Assembly: GCA_030681635.1 (NCBI GenBank)
Contig: JAUXRT010000528.1
Span: 1 to 9,765 of the forward strand
Reading direction: 5' to 3'
DNA: 9,765 nt
Origin: Reyranella sp.
GTDB lineage: Bacteria > Pseudomonadota > Alphaproteobacteria > Reyranellales > Reyranellaceae
The notes beneath the pieces are model-generated. The model was not told the DNA's origin. It did not search any database and saw only the letters and a program-made list of their open reading frames with translations. This document shows, one piece after another, positions 1 through 6,308 of this stretch. The stretch's first letter is position 1. Each line of letters begins with the position of its first letter. A program made the translations under genes and the position numbers.

Positions 1-1
1 G

Positions 2-559
2 GGCGGCGCCTTGGCCGTGCCCGGCGCCAACGGCATCCTGCCATTGGTCAATCGCCTGATCGGCCGCCACGACCACGTCATCCTGACCCAGGACTGGCAT
101 CCGGCGGGCCATGCCTCCTTCGCCAGCAGCTGGGCCGACGCCGTGCCCTTCAGCACCGTCAAGTTTCCCTACGGCCCGCAGACCCTGTGGCCCGACCACT
201 GCATACAGGGCACCGAGGGTGCCGCTTTCCATCCCGGCCTCGAGGCTACCAAGGCGCAGGTGGTGATCCGCAAGGGTTACCACACCGGCATCGATTCCTA
301 CTCGGCATTCCGCGAGAACGACCGCATGACCCGTACCGGCCTCGACGGCTACCTGAAGGCCCGCGGCTTCACCCGACTGATCATCTGCGGCCTGGCGCTC
401 GACTACTGCGTCGCCTGGACCGCGATCGACGGCCGTCAGGCCGGCTTCGACATCGCCGTCGTGGTCGAGGCCACCGCCGCCATCGATCTCGACGGCAGCC
501 GGCGGCGCATGCTGACCGAGATGCGCCAGGGCGGCATCAACCTCAACGCGACAGCTTAA
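2..559 (+). CDS. pncA: Nicotinamidase (PncA-type), 5'-truncated by window edge
   Basis: Hydrolyses nicotinamide to nicotinate and ammonia in the NAD salvage pathway; cytosolic isochorismatase-fold hydrolase. The reading frame is open from base 2 (GGALAVPG, the stretch that follows the N-terminal catalytic Asp in this family), so the true start lies left of the window and 185 residues are visible. In order one sees TQDWHP (metal-binding Asp and His), WPDHCIQGT (metal-binding His), RKGYHTGIDSYSAF with the catalytic Lys, and GLALDYCVAWTA with the nucleophilic Cys. The cis-peptide region and C-terminal strand are complete and the gene ends in TAA. Only the first 20 or so residues appear to be missing. 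Pyrazinamidase activity would be expected from the family. The gene converges on the thiolase gene, with about 100 bp between stops. Confidence 0.95.
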   Translation, partial: GGALAVPGANGILPLVNRLIGRHDHVILTQDWHPAGHASFASSWADAVPFSTVKFPYGPQTLWPDHCIQGTEGAAFHPGLEATKAQVVIRKGYHTGIDSYSAFRENDRMTRTGLDGYLKARGFTRLIICGLALDYCVAWTAIDGRQAGFDIAVVVEATAAIDLDGSRRRMLTEMRQGGINLNATA

Positions 560-574
560 GCGCCGCGCCTGGGC

Positions 575-600
575 GCAGCGCTGGCGGCGTGTAGCGCTGC
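575..600. terminator. Candidate hairpin between convergent stops
   Basis: An 8-bp perfect inverted repeat, GCAGCGCT (575-582) and AGCGCTGC (593-600), with a 10-nt loop lies just after the pncA stop and before the end of the oppositely oriented thiolase gene. There is no clear T tract on either side, so function as an intrinsic terminator is only inferred from position. Confidence 0.35.
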
Positions 601-662
601 AGGAAGCGAAGCGACCGAAGCGCGGGCGCCGCACGCTTCAGAAAGGTTCTCGGTGTCGAGAC

Positions 663-1865
<1,203 letters not shown>

Positions 1866-2222
1866 CTTGGGTACTCCCACTCACAATTCGCTGCTGCCGG
1901 GGTAGCACCCGGTCCGGGCGCTTGCCAATGCCTCACGGGCAGAGGGGCTATGCGAGCGACGACGGGTCACGGCGGGACATTTTCCGGGACGCTAAGGCGC
2001 AAAGGCGATGTCGCAGCGGAGGGGTCGAAATGGTTGGCTGCGTTGGTGCACTCATCTGCCTCCGCCGCCGCCCCCCTTCAGCCAGGCATTGCTCTCGGCT
2101 CGCGGATAGGCCAGCCAAACAACTCCGGCTCTACTCGACTCCCACAATGTATCCACTTCCGGTGCCAGTTCGATGACGAGGGCCCACTTGACGGGATGTC
2201 CGGTTAGAGGGAGTTTGACGCC
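1866..2222. other. Gene-free divergent intergenic region
   Basis: 357 bp separate the divergently read thiolase and ogt genes, so both promoters should lie here. No ORF with family-like sequence is visible. On the minus strand a TTGGCA (1923-1928) could be a -35 box for the thiolase, but the matching -10 (about CTACCC) is poor. A small dyad, CCGGGGTAGCACCCGG at 1897-1912, lies between that box and the thiolase start and could be an operator or a leader hairpin. On the plus strand GAGGGAG lies 9 nt before the ogt ATG. I could not find a convincing ogt promoter. Confidence 0.5.
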
Positions 2223-2783
2223 ATGAACACCGCCGCGAACCGCCAAGGTTTCACCCTGTTCGACTCGCCGATCGGCACCTGCGGCCTTGCCTGGAGCGGC
2301 CGTGGCATCGCGGGGCTGCAACTGCCGGAGAAGACGGCCGACGCCACGCGCAAGCGTGTGCAGCGGCGCTGGCCCGAGGCGGTCGAGGGTGAGCCGCCGC
2401 CAGGCGTCAGCCGCGCCATCGCGCGCGTGCTGGGATTGCTGAATGGCGAGGCAGCCGATCTCGCCGACATTCCGCTCGATCTCGAGGCCGCGCCGGAATT
2501 CCACCGCAAGGTCTACGAGGTGGCGCGCACCATCCCGCCCGGCCGCACCATGACCTACGGCGAGATCGCCAAGCGCCTCGGCGTGCCGCACGAATCGCGC
2601 GAGGTCGGCCAGGCACTGGGCCGTAATCCCGTCGCCATCATCGTGCCCTGCCACCGCGTGCTGGGCGCCGACGGCAAGATGGGCGGCTTCTCGGCCAATG
2701 GCGGCGTCTCGACCAAGCGGCGCATGCTGGAGATCGAGGGCGCGCCAGAAGTCGGCGCCGGGCCGCTGTTCGCGGCGCGATGA
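2223..2783 (+). CDS. ogt: Methylated-DNA--[protein]-cysteine S-methyltransferase (Ogt type)
   Basis: Suicide repair protein that transfers the alkyl group from O6-alkylguanine (or O4-alkylthymine) in DNA to its own cysteine. Of 186 residues, about 1-85 form the divergent N-terminal ribonuclease-like domain. Residues 92-180 are the conserved DNA-binding domain: FHRKVYEVARTIPPGRTMTYGEIAKRLG (helix-turn-helix and Tyr), the Arg finger region, GRNPVAIIVPCHRVLG with acceptor Cys143 in PCHRV, then GGFSANGGVSTKRRMLEIEG. It lacks the Ada AdaA-type N-terminal regulatory domain, hence Ogt rather than Ada. A GAGGGAG ribosome site precedes ATG 2223. The stop overlaps the alkA start in ATGA, so the two are translationally coupled. 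Confidence 0.96.
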   Translation: MNTAANRQGFTLFDSPIGTCGLAWSGRGIAGLQLPEKTADATRKRVQRRWPEAVEGEPPPGVSRAIARVLGLLNGEAADLADIPLDLEAAPEFHRKVYEVARTIPPGRTMTYGEIAKRLGVPHESREVGQALGRNPVAIIVPCHRVLGADGKMGGFSANGGVSTKRRMLEIEGAPEVGAGPLFAAR

Positions 2784-3412
2784 GCGGCCTTCCATTCCGC
2801 CCGGCCAGGGCCGTCGCGCATCTCAAGGCGGCCGACCCGGCGCTGGCCGGGATCATCGAGACGATCGGGCCGTTCCGCATGGAACTGAAAGCCTCTCGCA
2901 GCGTGTTCGGCGCCCTGGCCGAGGCCATCGTCTATCAGCAGCTTTCCAACAAGGCGGCGGCCACGATCTATGGCCGCGTCGAGGCGCTCTATCCACGCGC
3001 GACGGCAGGTTTTACGCCGCGCCATATCCTGGCGACGCCGGACGAGAAATTGCGCGGCTGCGGCCTGTCGCGCGCCAAGGTGCTGGCGGTGCAGGATCTC
3101 GCGCGCCGCGTGGCTTCAGGTGAACTGCCGACGCTGGAGCAGACCCACGGCCTCGAGGACGCCGAACTGATCGAGCGGCTGGTAAAAGTGCGCGGCATCG
3201 GTCGGTGGAGCGCCGAGATGTTCCTGATGTTCCGCCTGGGCCGCCCCGACGTACTGCCGTTCGACGACTACAGCCTGCGCAAGGCCTATGCGAAGGCTTT
3301 CAAGAAACGCGCATTGCCCTCGCCGCAGGCCCTGGAAAAGGCCGGCGAGAAATGGCGGCCCTACCGCACGGTGGCGAGCTGGTACCTGTGGCGGGCGCTG
3401 GAACGGAAGTGA
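2780..3412 (+). CDS. alkA: DNA-3-methyladenine glycosylase II (AlkA-type, HhH-GPD)
   Basis: Base-excision repair glycosylase that removes N3-alkylpurines and related damaged bases, leaving an abasic site. The 210-residue protein is the compact form: the HhH-GPD core without the TBP-like N-terminal domain of E. coli AlkA (282 residues). YQQLSNKAAATI (52-63) is the helical core. LVKVRGIGRWSAEMFLMF (134-151) is the helix-hairpin-helix. PFDDYSLRKAY (160-170) carries the catalytic Asp, most likely Asp163. KWRPYRTVASWYLWRALE (191-208) is the typical AlkA C-terminal helix. It starts inside the ogt stop (ATGA overlap), forming an alkylation-repair operon. Oddity: its last 97 bp recur at 4018-4114 beyond the hicBA module, and the two copies end differently (ERK-stop here, ERP-stop there), so the tail of this copy may have arrived with the insertion. 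Confidence 0.95.
   Translation: MSGLPFRPARAVAHLKAADPALAGIIETIGPFRMELKASRSVFGALAEAIVYQQLSNKAAATIYGRVEALYPRATAGFTPRHILATPDEKLRGCGLSRAKVLAVQDLARRVASGELPTLEQTHGLEDAELIERLVKVRGIGRWSAEMFLMFRLGRPDVLPFDDYSLRKAYAKAFKKRALPSPQALEKAGEKWRPYRTVASWYLWRALERK
3309..3405 (+). repeat. Direct repeat, copy 1 (alkA 3' end)
   Basis: This 97-bp stretch is the 3' end of the intact alkA gene. It matches 4018-4114 in the same orientation with three differences by eye: 3328 G/A (silent), 3338 A/G (Lys187 to Glu) and 3403 A/G (silent). Similarity stops abruptly on both sides. The hicBA pair lies between the two copies, whose offset is 709 bp. Confidence 0.95.
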
Positions 3413-3442
3413 AGGCTGGCTTTCAAAGCAAGGCCAAGACTC

Positions 3443-3685
3443 TCAATCGAACAGCCGCGTAGCCAATTCGTCCCGGTCAATCTTCAGATGGGCCGCGACA
3501 TCGGTGAGGATCGCAGCGAGAGTGCCAATCTTCAAAGGATCATGAGCCGGAACCGTCACATGATGCTGCTCGAGCCCGTCATGGGTCAGCCTGACGTGGC
3601 TTCCCGACTGGCGAACGACCCGATAGCCAACGCGGCCGAGCGCCTTTGCCAATACCGAGCCAGAAAGATCACGCGGCAGCTTCAT
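3443..3685 (-). CDS. hicA: HicA-family toxin (dsRBD-like mRNA interferase)
   Basis: Small type II toxin expected to bind and cleave mRNA and so arrest translation. The 80-residue protein has the complete HicA pattern: MKLPRDLSG, a helix (residues 11-20), GYRVVRQSGSHVRLTH with the catalytic His30 in GSH, VTVPAHDPLKIGTL (43-56), and the final helix LAAILTDVAAHLKI. It overlaps the upstream hicB by 4 bp (ATGA), so the antitoxin is translated first and the toxin is coupled to it. The stop lies about 30 bp from the convergent stop of alkA. Local base composition is visibly less GC-rich than in the flanking genes, which fits horizontal acquisition. The family match is strong; toxicity is inferred. 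Confidence 0.93.
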   Translation of the reverse strand: MKLPRDLSGSVLAKALGRVGYRVVRQSGSHVRLTHDGLEQHHVTVPAHDPLKIGTLAAILTDVAAHLKIDRDELATRLFD

Positions 3686-3888
3686 GCAGCGATGACTTCA
3701 TCCTTTACGAAATGAAGCCGGATCAACTTGGGTGCCATGCCAGCATCGAAATGGCACTGCACGGCATCTCGCACGCGCGCATGCAGTTCCGTCGCAGAGT
3801 CGGCTTGTGTAAAAATAGACTCGCCGATGGCTCGAGCCGAGTATCCGCCTTCCGGCGCCTCCTCGACGACAAAAATGATCTCAGTCAT
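3682..3888 (-). CDS. hicB: HicB-like small antitoxin (partial HicB fold, no DNA-binding domain)
   Basis: Predicted antitoxin neutralising the adjacent HicA. The 68-residue product begins MTEIIFVVEEAPEGGYSARA, the strand-strand-glycine/tyrosine pattern of the HicB RNase H-like fold, followed by SIFTQADSATELHARVRDAVQCHF (helix) and a conserved tail, PKLIRLHFVKDEVIAA. I set the start at ATG 3888 because GGGAG lies 7 nt upstream and homologous small proteins begin this way; an extension to 3939 lacks support. It is shorter than classic HicB (about 80-140 residues) and has no ribbon-helix-helix or HTH domain, so it probably cannot act as an autorepressor. From memory, this small family is often labelled 2-oxoisovalerate dehydrogenase in databases, which the sequence does not support: there is no thiamine-enzyme domain. 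Confidence 0.8.
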   Translation of the reverse strand: MTEIIFVVEEAPEGGYSARAIGESIFTQADSATELHARVRDAVQCHFDAGMAPKLIRLHFVKDEVIAA

Positions 3889-3910
3889 TCTGCTGCTCCC
3901 GTCGCAGGCC

Positions 3911-3919
3911 ATTATGTCA
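3911..3919 (-). promoter_or_regulatory. Candidate extended -10 promoter for hicBA
   Basis: On the minus strand TGACATAAT (CATAAT at 3916-3911 with a TG-N extension) places a start point near 3904, leaving a leader of about 16 nt that holds the GGGAG ribosome site of hicB. No good -35 box is visible at 16-18 nt. The identical 9-mer occurs just before the malonyl-CoA decarboxylase start. Confidence 0.35.
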
Positions 3920-4017
3920 GCAAATTCACAATCACGCACGGCCTGCGGTGGAATGGCCGCGCACCATCAGAGCAAGTTTCGTACAGGCGGCACCGGGCTG
4001 CCCATGCCTCCCTGGGA

Positions 4018-4121
4018 GCGCATTGCCCTCGCCGCAAGCCCTGGAAGAGGCCGGCGAGAAATGGCGGCCCTACCGCACGGTGGCGAGCTGGTACCTGTGG
4101 CGGGCGCTGGAGCGTCCCTAG
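4018..4121 (+). pseudogene. Detached alkA 3'-terminal remnant (direct repeat, copy 2)
   Basis: Bases 4018-4114 repeat alkA 3309-3405. In the alkA frame, 4020-4118 encodes 33 residues, including EKWRPYRTVASWYLWRALE, and closes with TAG at 4119-4121, ending ERP instead of ERK. There is no start codon, ribosome site or upstream alkA sequence, so it is not a gene in its own right. Codon-respecting differences (two silent, one Lys to Glu) and an intact stop show it was once the end of a real alkA allele. It most plausibly marks the original alkA terminus, cut off when the hicBA segment entered. Confidence 0.9.
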
Positions 4122-4137
4122 GGCACGCGGCCTAGGG
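4116..4137. terminator. Inverted repeat spanning two convergent stop codons
   Basis: CCCTAGG (4116-4122) and CCTAGGG (4131-4137) form a perfect 7-bp stem with an 8-nt loop. The left arm contains the TAG stop of the alkA remnant and the right arm contains the stop of the TRAP gene on the other strand. It could be a bidirectional terminator, although no T tract follows. Confidence 0.4.
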
Positions 4138-5097
4138 TGTCGACGCGATACGCCTGATCATGTCCTGCGCCTTCGGGTTGGCGATCTGCCTGTCCCGGAC
4201 CGGCGCCACCGCATCGATGAACGATGCCTGGTCGACATCGGAGACGATCTCGACATTCAGCACCTTCGATACCTTCGAGGCCGTCAGTTCGTTCTCGTCC
4301 CAGAGCTTGCGGATGTAATCGACCGACTCTCGGGCCGCGGCCCGCACGATCGCCTGGTCTTCCTTCGAGAAGCCGTCCCATGTCTGGCGCGAGACGATCA
4401 GAACCCCCGGGGTCATGGAGTGCCGGGTCATGCTGAAGTATTTCGCGACCTCATAATGCCGGGACGACACGAAGGACGGCCAGTTGTTCTCGGCCAGCGC
4501 GATCGTGCCGTTCCTCAGGCCGACGGACACCCGCTCATAGGGCATCGGCATGGGCTGCACGCCCATCGCCTGCATGATCGCGACCCAGGGCCCGGACTGC
4601 GGGACGCGCACCTTGAGGCCTGCCAGGTCGCTCGCCTTGCGGATGGGCTTGGAGCCGTAGAAGGAACGGGTGCCGGTATCGTAGAAGCAGAGGCCGACCA
4701 CGCCCTGCCGATCGAGTTCCGCCAGCAGCTCCTCGCCGATCGGCCCATCGAGAACGCGCCTCATGTGCGCCGTCGATGTGAAGAGGTAGGGCAGCGCCGG
4801 CACGATGGCGGACGGCACAAGATTGCTGAACGACGCCAGGTTGACGCGGGCCATATCCAGCGTCCCGTTGCGGACGGCGGCGATCGCGAAGGCTTCGGAG
4901 TTCGTGCTGCCTTCGCCGAGGGATGCGATCTTGTGCCGCCCTGCCGTGCGCTCCTCGATGAGCTCGCCCAAGTAGGCAGTGGCCCTTACTGTCGGATGAT
5001 CGACGGAATAGACATCGGCAGAGACAAGCTCTTTGCCCGAAGCCGCGCCGGCCCACAGAAGCGCTGCGATCGCGATCAAAGCCTTGCTTGAACGCAT
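4132..5097 (-). CDS. dctP: TRAP transporter solute-binding protein (DctP family)
   Basis: Periplasmic receptor that captures a carboxylate-type solute for a TRAP membrane transporter. The 321-residue protein opens with a Sec signal peptide (MRSSK, hydrophobic ALIAIAALLWAGAA, likely cleavage near residue 21-22 before KELV). Family marks are the N-lobe helix GELIEERTAGRH (44-55), LPYLFTSTAHMRRVLDGPIGEELL (102-125), GLKVRVPQSG with the conserved ligand-carboxylate-binding Arg164, PMPMPYERVSVGLRNGTIALAEN (182-204) and FSKEDQAIVRAAARESVDYIR (243-263). The start is ATG 5097: GGAGG lies 8 nt upstream and the signal peptide follows directly; the open frame extends to 5274 without a better start. No DctQ or DctM membrane subunit lies in the window, so it is an orphan receptor here and its ligand is unknown. 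Confidence 0.93.
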   Translation of the reverse strand: MRSSKALIAIAALLWAGAASGKELVSADVYSVDHPTVRATAYLGELIEERTAGRHKIASLGEGSTNSEAFAIAAVRNGTLDMARVNLASFSNLVPSAIVPALPYLFTSTAHMRRVLDGPIGEELLAELDRQGVVGLCFYDTGTRSFYGSKPIRKASDLAGLKVRVPQSGPWVAIMQAMGVQPMPMPYERVSVGLRNGTIALAENNWPSFVSSRHYEVAKYFSMTRHSMTPGVLIVSRQTWDGFSKEDQAIVRAAARESVDYIRKLWDENELTASKVSKVLNVEIVSDVDQASFIDAVAPVRDRQIANPKAQDMIRRIASTP

Positions 5098-5127
5098 GGC
5101 GTGGCCCTCCAGTCGAGACACGCCCTT

Positions 5128-5136
5128 ATTGTAACA
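5128..5136 (-). promoter_or_regulatory. Candidate extended -10 promoter of the TRAP receptor gene
   Basis: Reading the minus strand, TGTTACAAT gives TACAAT at 5133-5128 with a TG-N extension. A start near 5121 would leave a leader of about 24 nt holding the GGAGG ribosome site. The -35 region (about GGACTC at 5156-5151) is weak, as is usual for extended -10 promoters. Confidence 0.4.
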
Positions 5137-5209
5137 CCCGCCATGATTGAGAGTCCCGATCATCCGGCAATCCCGGCCTGCTCCCGTCTCGAGCAAGAAG
5201 CACCGCCCT

Positions 5210-5241
5210 GCAAAGGCGCGTATGGGCAAAGGCGCGCATGG
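5210..5241. repeat. 16-bp tandem direct repeat (two units)
   Basis: GCAAAGGCGCGTATGG (5210-5225) is followed without gap by GCAAAGGCGCGCATGG (5226-5241), 15 of 16 bases identical. The units lie about 110 bp upstream of the dctP start and about 280 bp upstream of the crp-like start, and could be paired regulator sites. Confidence 0.8.
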
Positions 5242-5244
5242 ATT

Positions 5245-5259
5245 GTCAGCATTGCTGAC
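5245..5259. promoter_or_regulatory. Palindromic operator candidate GTCAGC-ATT-GCTGAC
   Basis: A perfect dyad with 6-bp arms and a 3-bp centre starts 3 bp after the tandem repeat. Its size and symmetry fit a dimeric regulator site; no regulator can be assigned. It does not resemble the TTGA-N6-TCAA consensus of Fnr-type proteins. Confidence 0.4.
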
Positions 5260-5451
5260 CGCACACGGCGCCACGCCTTGAGTTGGACGATCTCACCCAA
5301 TCTGCAGGAATGGCTTCCCCGGTCGCCGAGGACACGGTTCGATACCGGGACATCGAGCGCTATCAGGACGGCCAGGCAATGGCCGCCAAGCAGACAGTAG
5401 AACGAACGTCGCCCTGTCTCCTTTTGAACAGTGGGAGGGCGAGGGATTCGT

Positions 5452-5468
5452 CGGACACGCTCTGTCCG
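5452..5468. promoter_or_regulatory. Dyad CGGACA-N5-TGTCCG upstream of crp-like gene
   Basis: A perfect 6-bp-arm inverted repeat with a 5-bp spacer is centred about 59 bp before the crp-like ATG, where autoregulatory or promoter-overlapping operators often lie. It could alternatively form a small leader hairpin. Confidence 0.4.
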
Positions 5469-5471
5469 GTA

Positions 5472-5495
5472 GCGTACATTGCGCCCATCGTACGC
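5472..5495. promoter_or_regulatory. Dyad GCGTAC-N12-GTACGC upstream of crp-like gene
   Basis: Perfect 6-bp arms (5472-5477 and 5490-5495) separated by 12 bp lie 4 bp after the preceding dyad and 23 bp before the crp-like ATG. The spacing places both arms on one helix face, as expected for a dimeric regulator; this is inference from symmetry only. Confidence 0.35.
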
Positions 5496-5518
5496 ATGTT
5501 CGCACTGGAAGGGTGCCC

Positions 5519-6178
5519 ATGGCCAAGAAAGCCAAATCTGTCTTCGATCCCAAGGCATTTCTCGCCACGGTAAGCCATGGCCGCAGCGTGGCGGCCCATA
5601 TGAAGAATGGTGTGGTCTTCCTGCAGTCGAGCCCGGCCGACGCCGTCTTCTATATCCAGAAGGGCAAGATCAAGATCTCCGTCGCCTCCAAGCAAGGCAA
5701 GGAGGCGGTCGTGGCGCTCCTGGGACCGGGCGAATTCTTCGGCGAAGGATGCCTGATCGGCCAGCCCCTGCGCCTGGCGACGGCCAGGGCCATGACCGAC
5801 AGCGAGGTCACGCGCGTCGGCAAGGCCGAGATGGTCCGCGTGCTCCACGCCGAGCCTTCCTTCGGCGAGCTGTTCATCGCCCATCTGCTGACCCGCAACA
5901 GCCGCGTCGAGGAGGATCTGGTCGACCAGCTCTTCAATTCGAGCGAAAAGCGGCTGGCCCGGACCCTGCTGCTGCTGGCCAACTTCGGCAAGGAAAACGG
6001 CCCGCAGCCCATCACCACCCCGATCAGCCAGGAAACGTTGGCCGAAATCATCGGCACTACGCGCCCGCGCGTGAGCCATTTCATGAACAAATTCAGGAAG
6101 TTGGGCTTCATCAGCTACAACGGCCACCTGCAGATCCACAGCTCCCTGCTGAGCGTCCTGTTGCGCGACGAGGCCTGA
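5519..6178 (+). CDS. Crp/Fnr-family transcriptional regulator
   Basis: Predicted dimeric DNA-binding regulator with an N-terminal cyclic-nucleotide-binding-like beta-roll (about residues 28-125: AVFYIQKGKIKISV, LLGPGEFFGEGCLIG) and a C-terminal winged HTH (about 142-215). The recognition segment is GTTRPRVSHFMNKFRKLGF (179-197), a variant common in alphaproteobacterial and acidobacterial members. The phosphate-binding cassette reads RLATA (85-89), where CRP has Arg-Ser, so cAMP binding is doubtful. The single Cys78 rules out an Fnr-type Fe-S cluster. The ligand is unknown. ATG 5519 is preferred (GGAAGG 6 nt upstream) over an in-frame GTG at 5513. 219 residues is normal. Two dyads lie immediately upstream and may be its own operator. 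The histidine kinase gene follows after 130 bp. Confidence 0.92.
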   Translation: MAKKAKSVFDPKAFLATVSHGRSVAAHMKNGVVFLQSSPADAVFYIQKGKIKISVASKQGKEAVVALLGPGEFFGEGCLIGQPLRLATARAMTDSEVTRVGKAEMVRVLHAEPSFGELFIAHLLTRNSRVEEDLVDQLFNSSEKRLARTLLLLANFGKENGPQPITTPISQETLAEIIGTTRPRVSHFMNKFRKLGFISYNGHLQIHSSLLSVLLRDEA

Positions 6179-6251
6179 AAGGGTCACCGCGGCATCTTCG
6201 GAAGTGGTCAATAGAGGACAGACTCTCGGGGCCGCTGACTGCCACGGTGTG

Positions 6252-6294
6252 TCGGGTACCGAACAGAGACAAGGAGATGCTTCGCGGTACCCGA
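6252..6294 (+). promoter_or_regulatory. 10-bp inverted repeat in the histidine kinase leader
   Basis: TCGGGTACCG (6252-6261) and CGGTACCCGA (6285-6294) are perfect reverse complements around a 23-nt loop. The right arm ends 3 nt before the AGGGG ribosome site of the kinase gene. The loop itself holds AAGGAG. Each arm also contains the self-palindrome GGTACC. It could be an RNA hairpin controlling initiation, a terminator-like barrier after the crp-like gene, or a paired protein site. Confidence 0.5.
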
Positions 6295-6308
6295 GCAGGG
6301 GCCCCACC

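Larger units (their letters stand above)
5098..5518. other. 421-bp gene-free region with repeats and dyads
   Basis: This region separates the divergently read TRAP receptor and Crp/Fnr genes. Open frames through it show no recognisable protein family and lack ribosome sites, so I treat it as non-coding. It contains a candidate dctP promoter, a 16-bp tandem direct repeat followed by a 15-bp palindrome, and two dyads close to the crp-like gene, each listed separately. Confidence 0.6.

Noticed and set aside
2188..2216. TTGACG as -35 box for ogt
   Set aside because: The matching -10 position would fall on the ribosome site immediately before the ATG, and its sequence is poor.
3401..3425. GGAAC at the end of alkA as an EcfG-type stress promoter
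   Set aside because: No CGTT-like element follows at 16-17 bp.
3646..5091. Plus-strand open frame of 481 codons across hicBA, the alkA remnant and the TRAP gene
   Set aside because: It runs antisense to well-supported genes and joins unrelated segments; high-GC codon bias explains the open frame.
5098..5274. N-terminal extension of the TRAP receptor to position 5274
   Set aside because: A strong ribosome site and a classical signal peptide begin at 5097; an extension would bury the signal peptide.
5160..5573. Open frames on both strands in the dctP/crp-like intergenic region
   Set aside because: No ribosome sites or family-like sequence; the region is better explained by repeats and dyads.
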